A stretch of 40,711 bases of DNA from an uncultured bacterium (GCA_903862465.1 CAIOYH010000184.1:1-40711); one strand, 5' to 3'; counted from the first letter of the stretch, positions 8,718 through 18,109 are shown. Program-made: numbers and translations. The notes: generated by a model from the sequence alone, not told the origin.

Positions 8718-10415
8718 CTATTTAGCTATGGTTATTTTAAACACACTCGAATTCACTCCATCATTTACTTTTACAAAATACATACCCGAAGCTACATCTG
8801 TAATATTCAATTGTAATTGTTTATTTCCTTTCAACAATTCTTCTTCAGCAACAACCGCTCCTGTTATTGTTAGTAGTTCTGTGTGCCTATTATAATCTTT
8901 AGTCATATTCGATTCGATAATTAAACTATTGGATGTAACAGGATTGGGATAAACCGTAATGATATTATAATTACTGCCTTGATTTGGTATATATAAATTG
9001 GTGGAGTCGTAGCAATTTATCAAGCCGATATGATAGGTTTCCGTGATATCTTTGTTATGTAAACTTGAGGTTTCCTGCGTTGGCAAAGCCGCGCGAACGT
9101 AATCAAGAGTTATCCCTGTTGGGGAAACATTCACACGCACATGTCCTGAATTGGGTTTGAGAACACCGTTCACATAACCATAAGTTGCTGCTTGGGGAAT
9201 ATTATTAAAGTTCGGTAAACTAGGTTGAGGCAATTCCTGATAGAGCAAACAATCCAATTCCTGTTTGCCATAAAAATGGTCGTGACCGTGAAACACTATC
9301 GTTACTCTGTTTTTGGTCAATAGGTCTTTTATAGGTTTATACCATCCGGGTCGATTGCTTGCCCAGCCATCGGTGCCGTCTTTGTTTTTCCCGCCCCATT
9401 CGTAATAAGGAGCTTTTTCTATGCCACCTCTTCCAAGATAATCTCCTCCCACCAAATTATGAATGAATACAAATTTGAACTTCGCTGTTGAGGTTTCCAA
9501 AGTAGTTTTCAACCAATCGTATTGTGGTTTGCCCAAACTCCATCGCCAACAGGTCAAACTGTCGGGTTTGGGCGTTGTGTTCCAAAATGGATCGAGCACC
9601 ACAAAGAGCGCATCGCCCCAAGTCATAGCATAATAGGCTTCACGTTTGCCAACAAAATTATTGTTGGTGGTGTCGCCCGTATAGAAAGCATCGGGTTGGG
9701 GATTGGTGTAATATTTTTTGCGATATTTGGTGTCCCAAACTGCAACATTATTAGGACTATTGTTCAAATACCATCCTTCTTCGCCTTCATGATTGCCCAA
9801 AACCAAAAACAAAGGTACACTATGACATTCCGATTGATAAAAGGAACGCAGCAATTTACATCTATACGGGATGGTATCTTCGGGAACAAAACCCTGACCA
9901 TTATTCAGTTTATCCGTCATAAAATTATCCCCCATATCAATCATAAAATCAGGTGCATCTTCCAACTGATTCTTCAAACATAAACGATATAAAGCCGTGT
10001 CGGACGAAGCATCCAAATGGGGGTCAGCTTCTATCACGAAAGTGAATGATTCGCCCGAAGGACGTGCTGTGTGGAAGGTGTGTTCTGCCCGACTTATCAC
10101 TGTTGTGCCGCTTGGTCTGCGATATTGCAGCTTATAATAATATTGTGTGCTTGGTGTCAGATTTGTTACGGTAATAACCTCTACCGCTTCCCCAACAGAA
10201 TCGGGAGCTACTAATTGCCATGCTGTATGACCTGTATAACTTCCGCTTGTAGTTCCGTACGATACTCTCGCTTCCACCACCGAATCAAATATGGCTTCTA
10301 CTGTCATACTTGTGTTGGTAGGTCTGCCGAGTATTTCAGCTCCTGTGATATGCTGACTAAATGCATAAAGATTTACGAGGGATAAAAGGATTGCCAATAG
10401 TGAGTTTCTAATCAT
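8718..10415 (-). CDS. Secreted purple acid phosphatase-like metallophosphoesterase with T9SS tail, first gene of the cluster
   Basis: 565 residues, paralogue of the gene at 708. Signal peptide to about residue 20, Fn3-like domain (about 25-118), metallophosphoesterase domain with EADPHLDAS, DMGDNFMTD, GNHEGEEGW, FIHNLVGG and HGHDHFYG. The C-terminal part (VYPNPVTSNSLIIES ... GMYFVKV) is a T9SS domain. It is the 5'-most of the five secreted genes and lies 81 bases downstream of the CpxP-like sensor gene, so the sigma-factor operon could read through into this cluster. No TAnnTTTG element is visible immediately upstream. Confidence 0.88.
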   Translation of the reverse strand: MIRNSLLAILLSLVNLYAFSQHITGAEILGRPTNTSMTVEAIFDSVVEARVSYGTTSGSYTGHTAWQLVAPDSVGEAVEVITVTNLTPSTQYYYKLQYRRPSGTTVISRAEHTFHTARPSGESFTFVIEADPHLDASSDTALYRLCLKNQLEDAPDFMIDMGDNFMTDKLNNGQGFVPEDTIPYRCKLLRSFYQSECHSVPLFLVLGNHEGEEGWYLNNSPNNVAVWDTKYRKKYYTNPQPDAFYTGDTTNNNFVGKREAYYAMTWGDALFVVLDPFWNTTPKPDSLTCWRWSLGKPQYDWLKTTLETSTAKFKFVFIHNLVGGDYLGRGGIEKAPYYEWGGKNKDGTDGWASNRPGWYKPIKDLLTKNRVTIVFHGHDHFYGKQELDCLLYQELPQPSLPNFNNIPQAATYGYVNGVLKPNSGHVRVNVSPTGITLDYVRAALPTQETSSLHNKDITETYHIGLINCYDSTNLYIPNQGSNYNIITVYPNPVTSNSLIIESNMTKDYNRHTELLTITGAVVAEEELLKGNKQLQLNITDVASGMYFVKVNDGVNSSVFKITIAK

Positions 10416-10496
10416 GCTTTTTCTCTAGTTTGTTTAACGGGAGTTCTCTTAAGTTTTTTTTTCTTTTATATTTTACACATAAAATACTTTTTACCC

Positions 10497-10994
10497 TTAT
10501 TTCTGTGGCGCATCATTGGGTTTGTCGGGTTTAAAATAATCGCGAATTTCTTTCACCATAACTCCAAATTTTTCTAATTGAGTTTGATTACAAATCGTTT
10601 TAAACTCTTTTGCTTGTTCAAAACGCATCATCTCCATGCTAAATTCATTGTCGGCAACTTTACGAGCCAATGACTTTACGAGTTCCTCATCTGTGTTTTT
10701 ATTAAACATAGATGTATTCATGGAATCTCTTTCCTGACGTATGGCGTGCTCTATGCTCTTTTCCTTTTCAAAATATTTGGTTCTAAGATTTCTGACTTGT
10801 TCAAATTGCTGTTGCGATAAATCTAATTCTTTTTGTAAAATAGTGGAGGCATCCTTTTGAACCTTACATTGCAAAGGTTTTCGAGGACGAAAAATAACAT
10901 CTTTACATACAAAAAAACCTATTGAAACAATATTAAGAACCGTAAGAAAGACAACAATGCGTATCAGCATCTTCTTTTGAGCAATTATATCCAT
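10497..10994 (-). CDS. Membrane-anchored CpxP/Spy/CnrX-like periplasmic sensor
   Basis: 165 residues: a short cytoplasmic start, one membrane segment (about 9-30), then a charged, all-helical periplasmic part rich in Glu, Lys and Gln. The pattern LDLSQQQFEQVRNLRTKYFEKE and a second helix block with QLEKFGVMVKEI fit the CpxP/Spy/CnrX family (paired LTxxQ-like motifs). These proteins sense misfolding or metal. It follows the anti-sigma-like gene by 2 bases and is third in a sigma / anti-sigma / sensor series, the same set of parts as the cnrYXH metal-resistance regulators. Ligand unknown. Confidence 0.65.
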   Translation of the reverse strand: MDIIAQKKMLIRIVVFLTVLNIVSIGFFVCKDVIFRPRKPLQCKVQKDASTILQKELDLSQQQFEQVRNLRTKYFEKEKSIEHAIRQERDSMNTSMFNKNTDEELVKSLARKVADNEFSMEMMRFEQAKEFKTICNQTQLEKFGVMVKEIRDYFKPDKPNDAPQK

Positions 10995-10996
10995 GG

Positions 10997-11305
10997 CTAA
11001 CGATTTATTGATGTTGGATTTATTAAAAACTCGGATGAAATTACTTTTAGGTCGCTGTTGCGCTGTGAAGGGTGTTTATCTCCTGAAATCATCGAACCCA
11101 CAATAACGCCTATGTTGATTAGGACAACAAAAAATAACATCACAACAAATTTGTTTTGCCGCAACATAGAAGGTGAATGCGCTTTGCCTTTCGCTATTTT
11201 ATCTAGCAACGATAATTCCCAAGCGGCTGAAACCTCCATAGGTTCTATTGTTTCGAAGGCATGGAGCGTTTCCGAAACTTTATATTTTACTTCTGATTCT
11301 TTCAT
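10997..11305 (-). CDS. Small single-span protein, probable anti-sigma factor
   Basis: 102 residues. The N-terminal half (about 1-48) is hydrophilic and presumably cytoplasmic, a single membrane span covers about 50-70 (VVMLFFVVLINIGVIVG), and a short periplasmic tail follows. No zinc HxxxCxxC motif is present, so it is not a ZAS-type anti-sigma factor. The call rests on position: it lies 49 bases downstream of the ECF sigma gene and 2 bases upstream of the CpxP-like gene. Confidence 0.5.
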   Translation of the reverse strand: MKESEVKYKVSETLHAFETIEPMEVSAAWELSLLDKIAKGKAHSPSMLRQNKFVVMLFFVVLINIGVIVGSMISGDKHPSQRNSDLKVISSEFLINPTSINR

Positions 11306-11354
11306 GTATGTTATATTTGACGATTAAATTTAAAGATTATGACGCGGCAAAGCA

Positions 11355-11921
11355 TTATTTTTTCAGAATTCTTTCTAATTCATCGCTCACATGTGTCTTT
11401 GCGCGATACAAAAGGGATGCCACCGCCACGGTTGTTGTACTTAAAACATCTGCTATTTCTTCATGACTATAGCCTTCTATTTTGCTGAGCGTGAAGGCTA
11501 CTCTTTGGTTGTCGGGCAATCTGTTTAAGGCGTGCATCACCAGTTTCATATTCTCATTTTCCTGAATATGTTTGTCGGGCATGCTGCCTCCTGCCAACCA
11601 ATTCGCCACATCCTCCAAATGAAATAGCTTGCCAAGGGAACTTATCCGCCGCTTGCGATTTTGTCGTTTCAACTCGTCTAAACTTTTGGTAACGGCTATT
11701 CTATAAATCCATGTAGAAAGCTGTGCATCACCCCGAAATGAATGTAAGGATTCGAACACCTCTATAAAAACCTCTTGAGAAATATCTTCTGCATCCTGTT
11801 TATCCAACAAAAAACGATAACAAATGTTCAGCACCTTACTAGAATACAACGCGACCAACTGCGCAAACGCAGTTTTATCCCCTTTCTTCAATTTTTCTAA
11901 TAGATTTGCTTCAGTCATCAT
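11355..11921 (-). CDS. ECF-type RNA polymerase sigma factor
   Basis: 188 residues from the chosen start. Region 2 (about 20-88) contains YRFLLDKQDAEDISQEVF and STWIYRIAVT; region 4 (about 130-185) contains LNRLPDNQRVAFTL and GYSHEEIADVL followed by VASLLYRAK, the usual helix-turn-helix. The ORF track starts five codons earlier at 11936; I prefer the Met-Met-Thr start because the preceding residues (CIYL) are not part of the family. First gene of the three-gene regulatory operon. Likely controls itself and possibly the secreted gene cluster downstream (inference). Divergent from mcrB across a gap containing array 3. Confidence 0.88.
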   Translation of the reverse strand: MMTEANLLEKLKKGDKTAFAQLVALYSSKVLNICYRFLLDKQDAEDISQEVFIEVFESLHSFRGDAQLSTWIYRIAVTKSLDELKRQNRKRRISSLGKLFHLEDVANWLAGGSMPDKHIQENENMKLVMHALNRLPDNQRVAFTLSKIEGYSHEEIADVLSTTTVAVASLLYRAKTHVSDELERILKK

Positions 11922-12160
11922 TAAATATATACACATGAAATGGAATTTACCCTAATTGATACATTATTTAAAAGTGAGGTGGATTACATTGTCATTAGGT
12001 CATTAATGGTCATTAGGTCAGCCCGATACTGTGTGGGCGGGACATGAGTGGGAGCTTCTACCGAACGGGGTTGGATTTGGACTAAACTGTAGCATGCTAT
12101 AACATAACAAGCTGTTCTGCTGCATTATCATCATAATGCACTGCGACTACACATTGAATT

Positions 12161-12370
12161 GTAGCATGATTGAATTGAATTGTAGCATCAGAACATTAAT
12201 GTGTAGCATCAGAACATTGAATTGTAGCATCAGAACATTAATGTGTAGCATCAGAACATTAATGTGTAGCATCAGAACATTGAATTATAGCATCAGAACA
12301 TTAATATGTAGCATCAGAATATTAAAGTGTAGCATCAGAACATTGAATTGTAGCATCAAAATATTGATTC
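12161..12370. repeat. 21-bp tandem array 3 (10 units)
   Basis: Ten units in unbroken 21-bp register, core GTAGCATCAGAACATT with a five-base variable end alternating between AATGT and GAATT. It lies in the divergent gap between the sigma factor and mcrB, ending about 95 bases before the mcrB -7 element. A hairpin AGGCGG..(14)..CCGCCT at 12394-12419 separates the array from the promoter. A degenerate R1-like segment (reverse strand CCCCGTTCGGTAGAAG) lies at about 12055-12075. Confidence 0.95.
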
Positions 12371-12465
12371 AATCATGCGCAAATTTAATGTTTAGGCGGG
12401 TAATAACGATATACCGCCTTTCATAAAAATAAAAACTTCATACTACCATTTACAGATATAATTTC

Positions 12466-12473
12466 TATCTTTG
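12466..12473 (+). promoter_or_regulatory. Bacteroidota -7 element of mcrB
   Basis: TATCTTTG matches TAnnTTTG. It covers the TTG that the ORF track uses as the mcrB start, so transcription would begin around 12480 and translation must start at the ATG at 12492. Confidence 0.7.
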
Positions 12474-12491
12474 CTAAAAAATTCAAAAGCA

Positions 12492-15400
12492 ATGGCGTCA
12501 GAAAATAATAACAATTCACAACTAATAAATGGTTCCAACTCGATTCAACAGGAAGACCCCGTGAAGGCTATGATTGAAGGATATAAAAATGTTTTGGCAA
12601 CGAAGCGTTTAGACAACGAAGTTTATAAATGGGAATTGGTGAATGAATTTAAGGGACGACCTAATACGGATGCCCCCGATTTTACTAAAGAGATTAAAAG
12701 CATTAAGTTTAGTAATCTCATTTATGCTATGGGGGTTGCCGTTATTAACCATATTGCTAGAGAAAAGCCCGAGGAATTAAGAGTTCTTTTTAAATATCTA
12801 TTTGATAGCAGTAAAGATTTACCTGAGCGGTTCGATTTTTTTAAGGAGGAATCCTTGAAGCTTTACAGATCCTTAGGCGAAACCTTAAGTCATCATCAGG
12901 ACGAAAGAACAATAGCCACCTATTTGACATACCACAATCCACAGGAATATACATTTTATAAATCTTCTTTTTACAAAGCATATTGCAAGCTTCTAAATAT
13001 AAAAGAAGCAGGGAAAAACAAGAAATATGCTCACTATTTGGCGCTACTAAAACAACTCATTGAAAAATATATTGAACCTGATGCAGCATTAATCAATCTC
13101 GTGAAAATTATCATCCCTGAGTATTATGATGGGACGAATCATTTGCTTTTGGCTCAAGATATCCTATATGAAATGCTAGAAAATAAAGAACAAAACGATT
13201 ATTGGGTTTTTCAAGGGAACCCTAAAATATATGATATTGTAGGGGCATTAAATGATAATGAATTAAATGCTTGGCGCGTTAAAGCACATGAGGATAAGAT
13301 AAAACAAGGCGATAAAATTATTTTATGGGTTACGGGAAAAGAACCGGGCTGTTATGCGCTTGCTGAAGTAACTTCGGAAGTATTTGAAGGATTAGACGAA
13401 GAACCCGAATTAAAATACTACACCGAAAACAGTGTAAATGAAGTTGCGAAACGAGTGAAAATAAAAATCACTCATAATTTGGCGAACAATCCAATTACAA
13501 AGGAGCAAATTGAAAGTGAAGCTGAGTTAGCAGATTTAAAAGTTGGAAACCAAGGGACCAATTTTGTTGCCACCAAAGAGCAATATGATACATTGTTAGA
13601 TATTATTAGTTCTAAAAGTAGCAGTGCTTATGTGGCTGTTAAAAAAAACCTTGATCAGGATAAACTAAAATCATTTCTAGCAATTCTACGTGATTTTATT
13701 AAAGCAAATAGCCTTTATCCAAATGACGAAAGATTAAGCTTTAATGTTCGTAAAAATAAAAACCGACTTGTGTTTTTAATAGGAAATCGATACAGCTTTA
13801 GCATAAATAAATTAAATAATAAAACCATGTTTTCGTTTATTTCCAAGGAGGTTTTGTCTAAAGAATATGAAGATTTTAAAAGCCCCTTAGGTGTTATTGA
13901 AGCACATTGGAATATTATTGAAAATTTAAATGGGTATGAAAATAATATTAATGAAGGTCTTTTAACTGAGCTGGAAAGATCAAATAAATGTGCGTTTAGA
14001 AAATATACCAATCAAGATTTTATTAATGATGTTTATCAAATTACTAGTCCTATGAATCAGAATCAAACATCTCAAGAGAATTTAAAAATTGAATTTATTG
14101 ATTGGCTTGTAGCAAATCCTACAAGTAATTACTTTACCAATGATAAACAAAGAATAGAAAAAGCTTTAGATCAATATAACTCATATTTTGATGAGGATAT
14201 TTATAATTGCTCTATTGATAATTTTGATACAATCCTTAGAATTTTAGATAAAACGCTGTATCAAGACACAACAAATCGTTTTTTAGAATTTAGTAAAGGA
14301 AATAGTAGTCACCAACCTAGAGCTATACTTGGAGAACAAAACTATATGAAATTCCTTAAAGAAAAATTTGCTTATCAACCCAAGGTCGCATTAAACATCA
14401 TCCTTTATGGTCCTCCCGGAACAGGAAAAACGTACAAAACTATTTTTAAGGCAGCCGAAATAGTTGAAAATAGAAAAATTGAAAACTTTGAAGAAGCTAA
14501 GCGTATTTTTAACGACAAACTCAACTCGCAAATTGAATTTATTACGTTTCATCAAAACTATAGTTATGAAGATTTTATCCAAGGATTAAGACCTGATGTT
14601 GAGAATGAAGGAAGTTTAAGTTTTGAAAGAAAAGATGGTGTTTTTAAAAGAATTGCAGATAGAGCTTTGAATAATATCAAAGAAAGTGAGAAAGTGCCGG
14701 AGGAAATCAGCAAATCAATTGCTTTTGTTAATGCTTTGGAAGCTTTAAAAGATCAAGTTATAGAGGCAAAAAATCCAATAAAAATCAACGAAACTGCCTA
14801 CTTTATTGCGGCGGAAGATGACGCTTTCAGATATACTGCCGATAATTGGACACTAAACGATAAAGGGTTTAATGGATTCAGAATGAAATATTCTGACTTA
14901 ATAAAGTTTAATGATGCTAATGTACAAACGAGAAAAGATATAAAGGAATTAAGTAATGTTTCGGGATTAGCCAAGCAACACGCATCTTATTTTATTAAGA
15001 CCTTTGAAATAATAAAAGGATTGGTATCTAATGAAGCTCTTAAAATAAAAGTAGTTACAAGAAATAACTATGTTATCATTATTGATGAGATAAATAGAGC
15101 CAACATTTCTAGAGTGTTTGGAGAGCTTATCACTTTGATTGAACCTGATAAGCGTTCTCATGGGTCCGTACCTCTTAAATGCACTTTGCCATCAGGTGAA
15201 GATTTTATTGTTCCGTCTAATCTCTACATAATAGGCACCATGAATACGGCAGATAAATCCATAGCGCTTTTGGATATTGCTTTGAGAAGACGTTTTGAAT
15301 TTGAAGCTATGTATCCCGATTATGATTTGGAAGGCATTCGTGATACTGAAATCTTAAAGAAGATAAATACAGAAATTATAAAACTGAAAGGATATGATTT

Positions 15401-15590
15401 TCAGATAGGACATTCCTATTTTATGGAATCTAAGGATGATCCTTACAACTTGGTGAAACGAATGAATAAGAAAGTGATTCCTCTTTTGTTGGAATACTTT
15501 ATGAATAATAAAGAGGAAGTTGAAAAGATTATCAAAGCCGCGGGATTAAATCTGAAAGTTGGCAGTTGGCCTCTTGAAATAACGGAATAG
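12492..15590 (+). CDS. mcrB: McrB-like GTP-dependent restriction subunit with EVE domain
   Basis: 1032 residues from the ATG at 12492 (the track's TTG start lies inside the promoter). An N-terminal helical region of unknown family (about 1-230) is followed by an EVE domain (about 235-370: DYWVFQGNP, DKIILWVTG, CYALAEV), which in other proteins recognises modified cytosines. A poorly conserved middle comes next, then the McrB AAA+ motor: Walker A GPPGTGKT near residue 640, the Walker B and McrB signature DEINRANISRVFGEL near 865, and MNTADKS ... ALRRRFEF near 918. McrB hydrolyses GTP and drives McrC to cut DNA carrying modified bases. mcrC follows after one base. The EVE domain probably replaces the E. 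coli DNA-recognition domain, giving a different modification specificity (inference). Confidence 0.93.
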   Translation: MASENNNNSQLINGSNSIQQEDPVKAMIEGYKNVLATKRLDNEVYKWELVNEFKGRPNTDAPDFTKEIKSIKFSNLIYAMGVAVINHIAREKPEELRVLFKYLFDSSKDLPERFDFFKEESLKLYRSLGETLSHHQDERTIATYLTYHNPQEYTFYKSSFYKAYCKLLNIKEAGKNKKYAHYLALLKQLIEKYIEPDAALINLVKIIIPEYYDGTNHLLLAQDILYEMLENKEQNDYWVFQGNPKIYDIVGALNDNELNAWRVKAHEDKIKQGDKIILWVTGKEPGCYALAEVTSEVFEGLDEEPELKYYTENSVNEVAKRVKIKITHNLANNPITKEQIESEAELADLKVGNQGTNFVATKEQYDTLLDIISSKSSSAYVAVKKNLDQDKLKSFLAILRDFIKANSLYPNDERLSFNVRKNKNRLVFLIGNRYSFSINKLNNKTMFSFISKEVLSKEYEDFKSPLGVIEAHWNIIENLNGYENNINEGLLTELERSNKCAFRKYTNQDFINDVYQITSPMNQNQTSQENLKIEFIDWLVANPTSNYFTNDKQRIEKALDQYNSYFDEDIYNCSIDNFDTILRILDKTLYQDTTNRFLEFSKGNSSHQPRAILGEQNYMKFLKEKFAYQPKVALNIILYGPPGTGKTYKTIFKAAEIVENRKIENFEEAKRIFNDKLNSQIEFITFHQNYSYEDFIQGLRPDVENEGSLSFERKDGVFKRIADRALNNIKESEKVPEEISKSIAFVNALEALKDQVIEAKNPIKINETAYFIAAEDDAFRYTADNWTLNDKGFNGFRMKYSDLIKFNDANVQTRKDIKELSNVSGLAKQHASYFIKTFEIIKGLVSNEALKIKVVTRNNYVIIIDEINRANISRVFGELITLIEPDKRSHGSVPLKCTLPSGEDFIVPSNLYIIGTMNTADKSIALLDIALRRRFEFEAMYPDYDLEGIRDTEILKKINTEIIKLKGYDFQIGHSYFMESKDDPYNLVKRMNKKVIPLLLEYFMNNKEEVEKIIKAAGLNLKVGSWPLEITE

Positions 15591-15591
15591 C

Positions 15592-16956
15592 ATGACTACG
15601 AATCTCTACGAATTTCAAAACAAACAGGAATTTACAGGCTCTTATCAGGGCTTGGAGGAATTTTTGGATGAAATTTGGCGTAAAAGAGAGAAGTCAACTT
15701 ATTTCATGGAGGAAGATACGGAGAAAACAGAGGTGCAACAGTTCTTGCAGTTCATCCATAAAACCAAAGAGATTAAGTCGAATAAATATGTAGGTGTTAT
15801 TCATTTCGAGGGCAACAGAATTAATTTGTTTCCCAAAATATTTTTCGACAATACGAGAGATGCTTCACAAGATACCCAAGCTATACACAATCATATTTTA
15901 TGGTGGCTAAGTTATTGTCGGAAAATAAAATTCCCGAATTATCAAACTTCTCTTGGTAGCACCAAAAGTGATTTCTTTGAGATATTAATCTATCTGTTTT
16001 CAAAATATACGACAGAATTATTATCTAATACGGTTTATCAACAATATGAAGAAATAGACCAAGAGTTATCGTTTATAAAAGGACGTTTAAATACGAACGA
16101 CTATATCAGCGAGAACTTATCGAAAGGCAGATGGCATAAGTTAAACTGCACTTATGACGCATTCGTGATTGATAATTCGTTCAATAGAATCATCAAGTAT
16201 GTTGCAACATTGCTTTATAATGCTACGAAAACTGCGGACAATCAAAGAAATCTCAGAGAAATATTATTTATTCTTGATGAAGTAAGCGATGTTAAAGTAA
16301 CGGCTAAGGACTGTCTTAAAATTCAATTCAATCCGTTTTTGGGCGACTTTGAAACGGTTCGGGATTATTGCTATTTGTTTTTAAACAATAGTATTTCGTT
16401 GGATTATAAAAATGATTTGAAACTGTTTGCTTTTTTGTTGCCGATGGAATATGTGTTTGAAGATTTCATCTTTGGATTTATTGAAAAAGAAATTGAACAA
16501 GTTAAAACTTTATCGCAACTTCGAACAACGTATTTGGATACGAAGAAGTCATTTTTATTAAAACCCGACTTGTATCTAAAGATTGGCGAGAAAAATGTTA
16601 TTGCCGACACCAAATACAAAATCATTTATAGTGACATACATGATTCAAAGAATGGCATTTCGCAGAATGATTTGTACCAAATGTTAGCATACAGCGTTAG
16701 ATTCAAGGTGGAGGAAATCATCTTGTTTTATCCTGACACGATAAATAACTATCAAGAACAGGAAAACGAAATCATCATAAAAGACGCATTGGCAGACGAG
16801 ACGGAAATAAGCATCAAAACCTTTCAATTGCCAATCATCAATCGGCAATTGTTTGAGCAGGAATCTATCGAAAATATTGAATTAAAGAATTTGTTTAAAG
16901 AAACGAAATGTAAATTAAAAGAACGATTAGAAGCAATTCTGATTCCGTTCGTTTGA
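15592..16956 (+). CDS. mcrC: McrC-like nuclease subunit of the McrBC system
   Basis: 454 residues. The N-terminal part belongs to the McrC family (KYVGVIHFEGNRINLFPKIF, QELSFIKGRLN). The PD-(D/E)xK nuclease motif is at about 324-342: KPDLYLKIG followed by IADTKYK, so the catalytic Asp, Asp and Lys are present. It starts one base after the mcrB stop and is certainly cotranscribed with it. McrC binds the McrB ring and supplies the cut. There is no methyltransferase nearby, as expected for a type IV system. A weak hairpin (GGTCAGG..CCTGATC) follows the stop but lacks a T tract. Confidence 0.93.
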   Translation: MTTNLYEFQNKQEFTGSYQGLEEFLDEIWRKREKSTYFMEEDTEKTEVQQFLQFIHKTKEIKSNKYVGVIHFEGNRINLFPKIFFDNTRDASQDTQAIHNHILWWLSYCRKIKFPNYQTSLGSTKSDFFEILIYLFSKYTTELLSNTVYQQYEEIDQELSFIKGRLNTNDYISENLSKGRWHKLNCTYDAFVIDNSFNRIIKYVATLLYNATKTADNQRNLREILFILDEVSDVKVTAKDCLKIQFNPFLGDFETVRDYCYLFLNNSISLDYKNDLKLFAFLLPMEYVFEDFIFGFIEKEIEQVKTLSQLRTTYLDTKKSFLLKPDLYLKIGEKNVIADTKYKIIYSDIHDSKNGISQNDLYQMLAYSVRFKVEEIILFYPDTINNYQEQENEIIIKDALADETEISIKTFQLPIINRQLFEQESIENIELKNLFKETKCKLKERLEAILIPFV

Positions 16957-17026
16957 GAACACATTAGGGTCAGGATGGAACCTGATCCCAATACAAATAA
17001 TAAACACAGACCAAAAAAACCAAGCC

Positions 17027-17167
17027 CCCGTTCGGCAGAGGTTCCATCTCTGTCGCCCTTATCCGTTTAGGCTCTGTCTAATTTCCCGTTCCGCCGCTTG
17101 TAGGGGCGTTTTGCAAACGCCCTTTTACCTCCTAATCTGCAAGATTTCCAAAATCTAGCAGATTTCC
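17027..17167 (+). repeat. Dispersed intergenic repeat R1, copy 2 (long form)
   Basis: About 140 bp starting CCCGTTCGGCAGAGGTT and including GGGCGTTTTGCAAACGCCC (a palindrome) and CTGCAAGATTTCCAAAATC. The same sequence, inverted, is at 24080-24211. Array 4 begins 220 bases further on. Both long copies flank the 17.2-24.0 kb block as inverted repeats. Confidence 0.85.
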
Positions 17168-17386
17168 TCACCCAAAAAAGCCTAAACGTATCTATTATAT
17201 CCTGCCCTGTTATTGCCCCTTTTTAAGGGGTTGGGGTTCTAACATCAACCGCAAACGCCCTTCTCTCAATTGACCTCCTTGTGCCCCTTGTGCTTTTTCC
17301 TTTGTCCTGTCCCGCACCGAACCTATCCCGTATTGAAAGTCGTGAGGTCGGGAGCAACTTGTGGTAAAAAAAAATTTAAAAAAAAA

Positions 17387-17905
17387 CCCGAAAATCAAAT
17401 CTCGTTTCCCGAAAATCAAATCTCGTTTCCCGAAAATCAAATCTCGAAACCCGAAAATCAAATCTCGAAACCCGAAAATCAAATCTCGTTTCCCAAAAAT
17501 CAAATCTCGTTTCCCGAAAATCAAATTTTGTTTCCCGAAAATCAAAACACGTTTCCCGAAAATCGAATCTCGTTTCGCGAAAATTAAATCCTCTATGACA
17601 AAATGTCAGTCCATTTCTCCGAAAATCAAATCTCGTTTCCCGAAAATCAAATCTCGAACTGCGAAATTCAAATCTCGTTTTGCGAAAATCAAATCCTCTA
17701 TGACAAAATGTCAGTCCACTTCCCCGAAAATCAAAAATAAAAGTCGAAAATCAAATCTTGTTTCCCGAAAATCAAATCTCGATTCCCGAAAATCAAAACT
17801 CGTTTCACGAAAATCAAATCTCGAAACCCGAAAATCAAAAATAAAAGTCGAAAATCAAACGTCGCATCGCGAAAATCAAAAATAGAAGTCGAAAATCAAA
17901 AGTTG
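17387..17905. repeat. 21-bp tandem array 4 (about 24 units)
   Basis: The longest array: core CCGAAAATCAAATCTCG with a variable end, mainly TTTC or AAAC. A variant unit with the inverted repeat TGACAaaaTGTCA occurs at 17596 and again at 17701, exactly five units (105 bp) apart, showing block duplication. A few units near the 3' end are 20 bp. The track ORFs at 17210-17545, 17270-17587 and 17361-17885 are readings of this array, not genes. No other gene is seen between 16957 and 18109. Confidence 0.95.
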
Positions 17906-18109
17906 TTTGCGTTTCTTATTTAATTTCAACATTTATATTTCTGAATTGCCACCCCTCGTTCGGCTTATGCTGTGCCTAATTGTCATCAATTCGGACTGCG
18001 CCTCCAAGTCGCCCCCCGCCTATTCTCTTTAGGTTAGTAAGTAATCTGCCAAATGAAACAATAATTCTTTACATTATTGTGTTCTATATAAACAAAAAAA
18101 CAAACACCT

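Noticed and set aside
12161-12370. CRISPR-like array
   Set aside because: Units are 21 bp with at most about five variable bases; there are no unique spacers and no cas genes in the window. The same holds for the other arrays.
12471-12491. TTG start for mcrB given in the ORF track
   Set aside because: It lies inside the TATCTTTG promoter element; the ATG at 12492 fits better.
16968-16990. Terminator after mcrC
   Set aside because: The hairpin has a bulge and no following T tract.
17210-17885. ORFs made of seven-residue repeats (also 281-478, 2591-3008, 12136-12426, 23695-23992)
   Set aside because: They are open only because 21 is a multiple of three; both strands are open, there is no start context or signal, and stops fall outside the arrays.
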